40,758 nucleotides of DNA from an uncultured euryarchaeote (GTDB taxonomy: Archaea; Thermoplasmatota; Poseidoniia; Poseidoniales; Poseidoniaceae). The notes beneath the pieces are model-generated. The model ran no database searches, had not been told where the DNA came from, and saw only the letters and a program-made list of their open reading frames with translations. A program made the position numbers and the translations under genes. The stretch spans positions 1 through 40,758 of the forward strand of contig CALBFP010000042.1 in assembly GCA_937894115.1 (NCBI GenBank), read 5' to 3'. Positions 34,064 to 40,195 of the stretch are shown in pieces. Each line of letters opens with the position of its first letter. The first letter of the stretch is position 1.

Positions 34064-35626
34064 TCAATTACTGGAAAAGGCGGGAAGGTCCAATTCTGAG
34101 AAGCGTCGAACGCGAAGCAATTGACGAATTCGTTCAATACGTTGCCGATTTTCCCGAGGTAGTACGTTCGTCCTTACAATTCGTGATCCTAATACTAAAT
34201 TGTCGTCATCCCTAAGAGTAACTTGTACTTGTGCATCACCTTTGAAGCCTCGATCCCATGCAACGTTAACCCACAAGACAACAGTACGCTCAAGATATCG
34301 GGGCAGCCAACTCAACACATCGTCTTCCGATGAATTGCTAAGTTCAATCGCCTTGAGTGGCGGGGGGCATGGCGCCAATTCAAATCGATGGTCAATGGAT
34401 TGAGGTTCTCCACCCGGTACTTGGACTTCGACACGAACGTGGGTTGCGTCAAATGTCTGATTGTTGAGAACGATAAAGAGACTTCCAGATCCATCATAAC
34501 ATGTTGAATCAAGTGAAATGTCCATCCTCCATGGAGAAAGGAGAATTTCTGAAGCACCGGAAAGAAAGTCGTTCTGAAGTCGTTCAAAGAGTCTAAAAGC
34601 GCCTGGTTGCCAAGCCCTTGCGTGTTCGAGGGTACGTTGAATTGTACGCCAGTTAAAGAATGATTCTTCTGAAAGCAGGATTCGTTCTATGGCATCTGGA
34701 GACATGAAATCCCGAAGTGATTCAAAGACTTCTGTATCGGTAATGATGTCGTTTGCATTCAAATGAAGTAGGAACAACAGGCGTTCTCTTGCTTGGATAG
34801 GATCTGTTCCTGGCAAAATCTGTTCATGAAAACGATGTTCCCATTCGCCCCACTCAATTTGTGAATCAGGATCCAAATGTGATTGCAACAACTGCCCGAG
34901 AGGGGAACCCAATTGTGTGGGGTGATGTGTCGGAGCGTAGTGAATAAGTAAAGGCATTGAGTCTGCCTGAAGACGGATGTAGTACGTGGTGAGAATGGAG
35001 TGAATGCTCAATCCAATCCCTGCCGTCATCGAAATTAACAGCAGTAAATTCCACGCAGGGGAACCCGGTGTAATCAACATTGAGAGGAACAACGCCAGCA
35101 GCGACGTTGTTGCCAAGAACGCGCTGATGTAGTTTTGGCGCCGTCCATCGCGAAGCCCTTCAAGTACCCGATCCATCCCTGGCTGTGCTCTTAGGGTGTG
35201 ACGTTTCCCGTCACCGAAACCACCTTGTTCGCGCAGAGAGATTTTCGCCTCCACTGCGGACCATGTTGCCTCACTTCCAGCAATTGGTGGCACGAACGCA
35301 GCCAAAACGGGAATCAACCATATTGCGAGGATGAGCAATGGTGTTTTGTAAGGAAAAATTGTCGAATCGATCACAAACAGGACAGCCGTTGTTGCAATTC
35401 CGAGGCCTACCACATTACGAAAAGCGAGGAAGAAGGTGTTGTTTGCAATTTGACCGCTCTTCATCCTGAACATCTCGCTCTTCTGCCACGCTTCACGCGT
35501 TCGTTCCAAAGGATCCTCACTTCTTGAGAACCCATGTCCATATGGATCAGGCAGGGATTTGAGGGTTCGCCGTGTTCGAGCAACGATGGATTCTTCTTCG
35601 GGTTCCATCGCACTCATGACAACCAT
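34064..35626 (-). CDS. Large membrane protein with four hydrophobic helices, unknown family
   Basis: Two pairs of hydrophobic helices ('VGLGIATTAVLFVIDS' and 'TPLLILAIWLIPVLAAFVPPI'; 'YISAFLATTSLLALFLSMLI' and 'NLLLLISMTAGIGLSIHSIL') are separated by a soluble loop. A large C-terminal part follows: a helical region, then a beta-rich domain ('SLFIVLNNQTFDATHVRVEVQ'). No known family is recognised. The ORF opens at 35677, only 4 bases from the tRNA-Arg 3' end. ATG 35626 or ATG 35608 is more likely, with a TATA-like CTTATTTGAG near 35665. Confidence 0.6.
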   Translation of the reverse strand: MVVMSAMEPEEESIVARTRRTLKSLPDPYGHGFSRSEDPLERTREAWQKSEMFRMKSGQIANNTFFLAFRNVVGLGIATTAVLFVIDSTIFPYKTPLLILAIWLIPVLAAFVPPIAGSEATWSAVEAKISLREQGGFGDGKRHTLRAQPGMDRVLEGLRDGRRQNYISAFLATTSLLALFLSMLITPGSPAWNLLLLISMTAGIGLSIHSILTTYYIRLQADSMPLLIHYAPTHHPTQLGSPLGQLLQSHLDPDSQIEWGEWEHRFHEQILPGTDPIQARERLLFLLHLNANDIITDTEVFESLRDFMSPDAIERILLSEESFFNWRTIQRTLEHARAWQPGAFRLFERLQNDFLSGASEILLSPWRMDISLDSTCYDGSGSLFIVLNNQTFDATHVRVEVQVPGGEPQSIDHRFELAPCPPPLKAIELSNSSEDDVLSWLPRYLERTVVLWVNVAWDRGFKGDAQVQVTLRDDDNLVLGSRIVRTNVLPRENRQRIERIRQLLRVRRFSELDLPAFSSN

Positions 35627-35681
35627 GCGCAGCCCACATATCTCTTCTTCGCTGGTCTCACACTCAAATAAGCGCATAAAG

Positions 35682-35755
35682 CGGGCGTGGCAGGATTCGA
35701 ACCCGCGATCTTCGGCTTAGGAGGCCGACGCATTATCCAGCTGTGCTACACGCCC
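35682..35755 (-). tRNA. tRNA-Arg (CCT)
   Basis: Read on the minus strand, the acceptor stem GGGCGTG pairs with CACGCCC, followed by discriminator G. The anticodon stem TCGGC/GCCGA encloses the loop CTCCTAA with anticodon CCT, reading AGG. The T arm is GCGGG-TTCGAAT-CCTGC. There is no intron and no encoded CCA. It lies 31 bases after the RFC-like gene on the same strand, and no clear promoter of its own is seen, so it may be cut from a longer transcript. Confidence 0.95.
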
Positions 35756-35786
35756 AGCGTTGCCAAAACGCCCTCTCTGATGGAGA

Positions 35787-36911
35787 TTACTGTTGTCGTA
35801 TTGCTGCGAAAGCATGCAGCATTTGTTCAATTTGGATGCGCCCTTGAGAGGATCGGCGAAGCCGCACATCACAATCCGCTATGGCTCCAAGTGCTGCGTT
35901 CAGTTGTTCTTCTGGAAGATTAAGCCGTCCCCCTGTAAGAACCTGATGCGCTTGCTCAACAACATCTTCAGCTTCGAGGCTCTGTTGAGAGATTATATCA
36001 TCGTAGATTCCGAGTGCTCCCTTGAGCTTCCGGACGTTCTTGTAGCCTTCCTTCTCCCATCGCCAATCGACGACCTGCCCCCTGAGTGCTGCTTCTATCA
36101 TCCGTTGTACCTCATTCGTTGAAATCATTGTGAGCAGACGGTGAAGATTTGCTCGCTCTCCAAGTAAATTACGTAATGCAAGGACTTCGGTTGTAAAAAT
36201 GGCCTTGCGCAAGTTACCTTCAGAAATGTGCGCAATGTCACCGAGAATTCCGCGTACTGCTTGAACGCCTTCTGCTTCGCAAAGTTCCTTCAATCGGGCT
36301 TCGATTCGTCTTCTTGGTACTGCTGTAAGACGAAGGTGTTGCATCCGACTACGAAGTGCGTCGATCATTCTGGAAGGTGTTTGCGCAGTGAAGATAAAGC
36401 GGGAGGTTTGGCTTGTAGCCTCCATCATCCGGCGCAGGAGTGGTTGCCTTTTATGGCCGAGATAATCTGCATCTTCGATGATGATGATTCTCGAAATGTG
36501 GACTCTGTTTTGGCTTCCACGTTCAGACTCATGCCCTGCTGGAGCGACATCCTCTTCAGAAACACGTGAGAATGTTGAGTCGAAGGCATCGAGAGAAGTG
36601 CGGCTGGCGAGCGTATCGCTTGAATCCTTTCCACCCGGTCGAAGAAAGGACTCAAAGGCGGCCATTGCACCGGCTGACCTTACCAAATCTTTTGCCTGCA
36701 AGACATGCGTGGTAGAACGCCAAGCGGGACCAAGCACCTGGCGAACGATGAGGTTCCACGTGGCTGTTTTACCGGAACCGGGTGGTCCCGAAATAAGGAG
36801 ATGAGGGGGGTTGGCTTGAAGCGAAACCCTTTCAATCGTCTCAAGCGTTGATTCATCGAGCGCCAACTCCGAGAAACGACGAGGAGGATACTTCTCAAGC
36901 CAACTCGCCAT
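35787..36911 (-). CDS. Divergent clamp-loader small-subunit-like AAA+ ATPase (RFC family)
   Basis: The start 'WLEKYPPRRFSELALDESTL' and Walker A 'ISGPPGSGKTATWN' are those of archaeal RFC small subunits. Walker B reads 'IIIIEDADYL' instead of 'IIFLDEADAL', so the Asp and Glu are exchanged. Sensor 1 is 'FIFTAQTPSRMI', and the arginine-finger SRC motif reads 'RSRM'. About 40 extra residues, rich in Ser and Asp, sit between Walker A and Walker B. The C-terminal collar-like helical domain is present (374 residues in all). It probably acts in a clamp-loader complex as a non-standard subunit. Rpo12 and the ubiquitin-like gene lie directly upstream on the same strand. Confidence 0.85.
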   Translation of the reverse strand: MASWLEKYPPRRFSELALDESTLETIERVSLQANPPHLLISGPPGSGKTATWNLIVRQVLGPAWRSTTHVLQAKDLVRSAGAMAAFESFLRPGGKDSSDTLASRTSLDAFDSTFSRVSEEDVAPAGHESERGSQNRVHISRIIIIEDADYLGHKRQPLLRRMMEATSQTSRFIFTAQTPSRMIDALRSRMQHLRLTAVPRRRIEARLKELCEAEGVQAVRGILGDIAHISEGNLRKAIFTTEVLALRNLLGERANLHRLLTMISTNEVQRMIEAALRGQVVDWRWEKEGYKNVRKLKGALGIYDDIISQQSLEAEDVVEQAHQVLTGGRLNLPEEQLNAALGAIADCDVRLRRSSQGRIQIEQMLHAFAAIRQQ

Positions 36912-36954
36912 AGGCCTTATTCAACGACAAGGGTCTTTGACCATTTGCTTGGAC

Positions 36955-37116
36955 TTACTCTGCCTTGAGCGTCTTCTTCTTCTGATCTCCACTGCTTCGG
37001 CGGAGTTTCATGAATATCTTTGAGCCACAGTGACTGCAATGAATTCCGTTTCGCTCTCTGTCAAAGCTTTCGTGGGTGCCGCAGATTGCGCACTTGTAAT
37101 CTACAAGTTCCGACAT
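36955..37116 (-). CDS. rpo12: DNA-directed RNA polymerase subunit Rpo12 (RpoP)
   Basis: This 53-residue gene is too short for the ORF track. It begins MSELVDYKCAICG and contains the zinc ribbon C9-x2-C12 and C27-x2-C30 ('GIHCSHCGSKIFMKLRR'). This is the standard pattern of archaeal Rpo12/eukaryotic Rpb12, which anchors the Rpo3-Rpo10-Rpo11 assembly of RNA polymerase. The basic C-terminal tail (DQKKKTLKAE) is also usual. It lies 52 bases after the triple ubiquitin-like gene and 43 bases before the RFC-like gene, all on the minus strand. Confidence 0.93.
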   Translation of the reverse strand: MSELVDYKCAICGTHESFDRERNGIHCSHCGSKIFMKLRRSSGDQKKKTLKAE

Positions 37117-37168
37117 AAACTGTCCGACCTACCCATTGGTTTTGAACCTGTCCGTTGGTTTACCCAGC

Positions 37169-37789
37169 TTATTGGCCACCAACGAGTGGTCGCGTCATGC
37201 GAATCTCGGTCGCCTGACCAAGGTCTGTTTCCGCGATGGCGCTTGCAGCGATCATCTGACCGTCAACGAAAACCCAATTGTTGGCTTCCTTTGCGCTCGT
37301 TGCGATTTCTTCCTTGGTCATCTCGCAGACTGAGTGTCCTGAAGCGTCTGTAATCTGAACCGTGAAAGTCTCAGATCCACCAACGATGGATGGAACCAAT
37401 CTCAAGACGTTGTCTTGGCTGAGTTCGGTGTTCTCAATGGTTGCTGCATCAACCATTTGACCGTCAATGAAAAGCCAATTTGCATTGTTGCTCGTGAGTT
37501 TATCGCTGAGCTCTTGCTTGGTCATGAGGATGGATTCGTCACCCTCTCTGCTTGCAACAAGAACAGTGAAGGTTTCTCCACCTCCAACCATTCCAGGGTT
37601 GATTCGAATCTCTGTAGCATCGCTTAACTCGATGTTCTCGAGTTCTTCGACACTGACCATTTGTGAGTCGACAAACACCCATGTGTTTTCGTTTGCTGAC
37701 AACGTATCAACGATGTCTTTTCGAGTCATGAGTTCTTGCTCATGACCTGATTCTCGGGCTACGTGAACTGTGAATTTCTTATCCGACAT
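37169..37789 (-). CDS. Polyubiquitin-like protein: three tandem ubiquitin-like units, each ending in Val-Gly-Gly
   Basis: The 206-residue protein is made of three homologous units: residues 1-70, 71-138 and 139-205, plus a final Gln206. Each starts 'FTV.v' and has 'MT(K/R)' before a helix, then 'NW(V/L)F(V/I)DGQM' (unit 1 'TWVFVDSQM'). Each ends in '(M/I/L)VGG'. The last 24 residues of unit 2 align without gaps to human ubiquitin TLSDYNIQ...LRLRGG, with six identical positions by eye, and 'LFIDGQMVD' matches ubiquitin's 'LIFAGKQLED' with one gap. The start is ATG 37789, preceded by GAGGAAG; the ORF track start at 38122 runs into the divergent gene. The likely product, after cleavage at the Gly-Gly sites, is a set of small modifiers; this is inference. 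No E1, E2 or protease is nearby. Confidence 0.82.
   Translation of the reverse strand: MSDKKFTVHVARESGHEQELMTRKDIVDTLSANENTWVFVDSQMVSVEELENIELSDATEIRINPGMVGGGETFTVLVASREGDESILMTKQELSDKLTSNNANWLFIDGQMVDAATIENTELSQDNVLRLVPSIVGGSETFTVQITDASGHSVCEMTKEEIATSAKEANNWVFVDGQMIAASAIAETDLGQATEIRMTRPLVGGQ
37175..37789 (-). repeat. Three tandem ubiquitin-like coding repeats (about 200-210 bases each)
   Basis: Unit boundaries placed after each Gly-Gly are 37580-37789, 37376-37579 and 37175-37375. From the conserved Phe of 'FTV' to the last Gly the units are 65, 65 and 64 residues. At the protein level roughly a third to half of the positions are shared between units, so the duplication is old, unlike the nearly identical units of eukaryotic polyubiquitin. 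Confidence 0.85.
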
Positions 37790-37820
37790 TGTTCTTCCTC
37801 GCAATCTCTCAATATCCAGA

Positions 37821-37829
37821 GTATATGAA
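37821..37829. promoter_or_regulatory. TATA-like box shared by the ubiquitin-like gene and guaA subunit A
   Basis: GTATATGAA on the plus strand reads TTCATATAC on the minus strand. On the minus strand it lies about 32-40 bases before ATG 37789, with a GAGGAAG ribosome site between. On the plus strand it lies about 43-51 bases before ATG 37872. It is the only TATA-like sequence in the 82-base divergent gap, so both promoters may use it. Confidence 0.5.
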
Positions 37830-37871
37830 CGCGTCAAATTCGGCAGATTCAAGGATGTTCTCGAAACTCGT

Positions 37872-38471
37872 ATGAACATGGGCGGTGATGCACCTCTTGT
37901 CATCGATGTTGTTGACAACGGTGGACAGTGGACGCATCGAGAATGGAGAATGCTGAGGTATCTTAAAGTGGATACACAAATCATTCCAAACGATACACCC
38001 GTTGAACAGCTTCGAGAACTTGACGGCCTTGTCCTATCAGGCGGGGCCGCCCGCATTGGTTTGTCTGGAGAGCTTGGTAATTGTGCGGAATTCTTGAAAC
38101 TTGACATCCCCATTCTGGGCATCTGCGCAGGTCATCAGTTTATGGCACGCTTCTACGGTGGCGATGCAAGAGAATCGCCGATTCCCGAATTCGGTGCAAT
38201 GGAAATTCAACTCCATGATGGGGGTGGCAAAATCTTTGCTGGAACCTCGGAAACACAAACCGTTTGGGAATCCCACAACGATGAAGTTCACGTAGTCCCA
38301 GATGGTTTCTTTGTCACTGCGAGTAGTCCATCCTGTGAAGTCCAAGGCATGGAAAACAACGCTGGTGATCGATTTGGTTTGCAATTTCACCCCGAAGTGA
38401 ACGACTCTGAATACGGAAAAGAGATGTTTGAAAACTTCGTCGAAGTGTGTCGACAGGCTCGAAGCGATTAA
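37872..38471 (+). CDS. guaAA: GMP synthase glutaminase subunit (GuaA subunit A)
   Basis: The class I glutamine amidotransferase supplies ammonia to the separate PP-loop subunit that turns XMP into GMP; archaea often keep these as two genes. The triad Cys is in 'ILGICAGHQFMA' and the His-Glu pair in 'FGLQFHPEVNDSE'. 'LDGLVLSGGAARI' is the oxyanion-side strand. The family start 'PLVIDVVDNGGQWTH' follows ATGs at 37872 and 37878; the ORF's opening at 37770 would overlap the divergent gene. The 199-residue length is standard. It overlaps the next gene tail to tail by 4 bases. The synthetase subunit is not in the window. Confidence 0.9.
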   Translation: MNMGGDAPLVIDVVDNGGQWTHREWRMLRYLKVDTQIIPNDTPVEQLRELDGLVLSGGAARIGLSGELGNCAEFLKLDIPILGICAGHQFMARFYGGDARESPIPEFGAMEIQLHDGGGKIFAGTSETQTVWESHNDEVHVVPDGFFVTASSPSCEVQGMENNAGDRFGLQFHPEVNDSEYGKEMFENFVEVCRQARSD

Positions 38472-39895
38472 AGTTTCAAATTCGCTTGACGTGCGAGCAG
38501 TAGAATGTGCATAGAATGTTCAAGCATGGCTGCGTTTGCCATTGCTTGATCGAGATTGGCCCCCACTGCATAAGCGCCATGACCGCGCACAACAACGCAC
38601 CGCATTCCGCCTTGTTGCAGGGCTTCGGCGACTTGGCGAAGAAATTCTTCTTGTGCATCATCATCAGGGTCAACAATGACAACCTTGCCAATCTGTTCTC
38701 TTCCAAGTACGTCGATTGGTTGGACCAGTATCAAGTCTTTCTCGCAACTGGCGGCTGTTGTGTAGGGCCCTTGCATGTGAATGCAGGCAGCAGGTCCGCC
38801 AGTTACCAAAGCAACTGAGGCAAGGAGGACTTCATGAACCTTCCAATCGGTTATGGAACCCCTCGGAGAATCGCCCCCCAGACGTCCTCCAATAATGCCT
38901 CGATCGTCAAGTCTTGCTAACATTGTTGAGTGGCGTGTACTGATCATCAACCCAGGTTCATCGGGATGGAGCATTGAAATGGACCCCATTGCTCCTTTCA
39001 CCAAGCCTTCTCGACTCAGTTGACGCCCCATACGAGCAAAATCCGCAACGAGATGGGGTGGCACAACGATGTTATCGAGAACAACAGGTGGCATGGGAAC
39101 TTCTTCGATTTCTTCGATAATTTCTGCAGCGCCCACTAGACTTCCACGCAAACGTTCAATCTCTGCGGTTAATCGGGCTATTTCCATCTCGCGTTCAACA
39201 TCATCAGATGATTCGTCCGATAATGGTTCTAAATTCGCTTCGTCTGAATCTTCCGGTTCGGTCGGTTCCGATTCTGCAGGTGATTGTGGCGCATTCGCCG
39301 ATTGCTCAGATGAGTCTGTCTCTGAATCGGCTGACGTTTCCGATGACCCAGCGTCTTCATCTTCCAACGCTTCTTCTTCTGCAGTTACTTCCAGCTCTTC
39401 AACAACTTCGTTTTCTTCTTCGGTACTGGAAGGTTCTTCTGTGGTTGTCTCGGGCGACTCTGCTGTTTCTTCAGAATCATCATTCTCTTCAGTCGTTTTT
39501 TCCTTTTCTTCAGCTGATGGCTCGGTTGGTGGTCCTGTTGGTGGACCTCCGGGCGGTCCTGTTGGTGGTCCCGTTGGCGGGCCTCCGGGCGGCCCTGTTG
39601 GTGGCCCTGTTGGTGGGCCTCCTAGTGGTCCTGTTGGTGGCCCTGTAGGTGGGCCTCCTGGCGGTCCTGTTGATGGCCCCTCAGTTGGACCGGGCGATGG
39701 TTCTGAGGGAGGTTCTGCAGAAGGTTCTGTGGATGTGTCTGATGGCGATTCCGCTGGCGGACCAGACGGGACTTCGGAAGGAAGGGTTGCTTCAATGCCC
39801 TCCATGGCGCCAAATGCACCGTCAAGCATTGATCCCAGAGCGGCTTCCTCTGCTTGTTCTCGGGCTGCTTCTGCGGAGGTTTTCTTGGTCGCCAT
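38468..39895 (-). CDS. Class II aldolase/adducin-like protein with long disordered N-terminus
   Basis: The C-terminal about 200 residues match the class II aldolase/adducin (FucA/AraD) fold: 'MGRQLSREGLVKGAMGSISM', 'ITDWKVHEVLLASV', 'CIHMQGPYTTAAS' and 'VVVRGHGAYAVGANLDQAM'. The FucA zinc motif HTHSPYATA reads HMQGPYTTA, so the second His is Gln. The catalytic Glu of 'SSEW' reads Asp, and the GHG His is kept. The first about 235 residues are disordered: a Ser/Pro/Glu start, a Gly-Pro-Pro-rich repeat (77-124), then an acidic Glu/Ser tract. They lead into a coiled coil ('REMEIARLTAEIERLRGSL'). The start ATG 39895 lies about 31 bases after a TATA box. An enzyme role is doubtful. Confidence 0.75.
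   Translation of the reverse strand: MATKKTSAEAAREQAEEAALGSMLDGAFGAMEGIEATLPSEVPSGPPAESPSDTSTEPSAEPPSEPSPGPTEGPSTGPPGGPPTGPPTGPLGGPPTGPPTGPPGGPPTGPPTGPPGGPPTGPPTEPSAEEKEKTTEENDDSEETAESPETTTEEPSSTEEENEVVEELEVTAEEEALEDEDAGSSETSADSETDSSEQSANAPQSPAESEPTEPEDSDEANLEPLSDESSDDVEREMEIARLTAEIERLRGSLVGAAEIIEEIEEVPMPPVVLDNIVVPPHLVADFARMGRQLSREGLVKGAMGSISMLHPDEPGLMISTRHSTMLARLDDRGIIGGRLGGDSPRGSITDWKVHEVLLASVALVTGGPAACIHMQGPYTTAASCEKDLILVQPIDVLGREQIGKVVIVDPDDDAQEEFLRQVAEALQQGGMRCVVVRGHGAYAVGANLDQAMANAAMLEHSMHILLLARQANLKL
39524..39658 (-). repeat. 36-base in-frame tandem repeat coding GGPPTGPPTGPP
   Basis: Three full copies and three quarters of a fourth copy of a 12-residue unit (residues 80-124 of the aldolase-like protein). 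One unit has Leu in place of the last Pro. The DNA shows matching runs of GGTGGTCCTGTTGG-like sequence with scattered synonymous changes. Because the period is 4 and 12 residues, it does not keep the Gly-x-y register of collagen. Confidence 0.85.
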
Positions 39896-39925
39896 GGCCG
39901 TCCCTAACCTCGCGAAACCTCGCGG

Positions 39926-39933
39926 CTTAAATA
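39926..39933. promoter_or_regulatory. TATA-like box between the aldolase-like gene and tRNA-Asp
   Basis: CTTAAATA on the plus strand lies 29-36 bases before the first base of tRNA-Asp. The same bases read TATTTAAG on the minus strand about 31-38 bases before ATG 39895. Both distances fit archaeal promoters. The flanking direct repeat CCTCGCG(A/G) (39908-39925) may be a BRE or operator for the minus-strand gene. Confidence 0.55.
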
Positions 39934-39961
39934 GCGGTTCCGTTACGGAAGGATGCTTACG

Positions 39962-40033
39962 GCCCGCTTGGTGTAGAGGTTATCATGCAGGATTGTCATT
40001 CCTGCGACCCGGGTTCAATTCCCGGAGCGGGCG
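39962..40033 (+). tRNA. tRNA-Asp (GTC)
   Basis: The acceptor stem GCCCGCT pairs with AGCGGGC, discriminator G. The anticodon stem CAGGA/TCCTG encloses TTGTCAT with anticodon GTC. The T arm is CCGGG-TTCAATT-CCCGG. There is no intron and no encoded CCA. The box at 39926-39933 is its likely promoter. The convergent zinc-ribbon gene ends 2 bases away. Confidence 0.96.
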
Positions 40034-40035
40034 CC

Positions 40036-40191
40036 TCACTCCCCGCGCTTGTGAATCGTTACAGATCCGCACACGCGACACCAAACCTTGATTCCGTCAA
40101 TTCGAGGCGTCGCTCCAGCGATATCAATACTGGCCCCGCACTGACATTGGATGACGTTGCGCATGATACGTGGGGGGGAGTGGTTGTTCAT
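40036..40191 (-). CDS. Small zinc-ribbon protein, unknown family
   Basis: This 51-residue ORF is absent from the track because of its size. It reads MNNHSPPRIMRNVIQCQCGA, then a short strand-rich middle, then 'KVWCRVCGSVTIHKRGE'. The pairs C16-x-C18 and C38-x2-C41 form a probable zinc knuckle of rubredoxin/zinc-ribbon type. ATG 40191 lies 4 bases after the stop of the methyltransferase gene, so the two are probably co-translated; ATG 40164 is an alternative start. No specific family is recognised. Confidence 0.65.
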   Translation of the reverse strand: MNNHSPPRIMRNVIQCQCGASIDIAGATPRIDGIKVWCRVCGSVTIHKRGE

Positions 40192-40195
40192 CAAA

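Noticed and set aside
37790-38122. 111-residue N-terminal extension of the ubiquitin-like protein
   Set aside because: It is an antisense read of guaAA. ATG 37789 has a ribosome site and a TATA-like box at suitable distances.
39524-39658. Possible CRISPR or collagen gene
   Set aside because: Units are contiguous without spacers, so it is not CRISPR. The 4-residue period breaks the collagen Gly-x-y register.
39069-40091. 340-residue plus-strand ORF rich in Ser and Gly-Gly-Pro
   Set aside because: It is the mirror of the low-complexity leader of the aldolase-like gene and runs through tRNA-Asp. The minus-strand frame has real domain homology.
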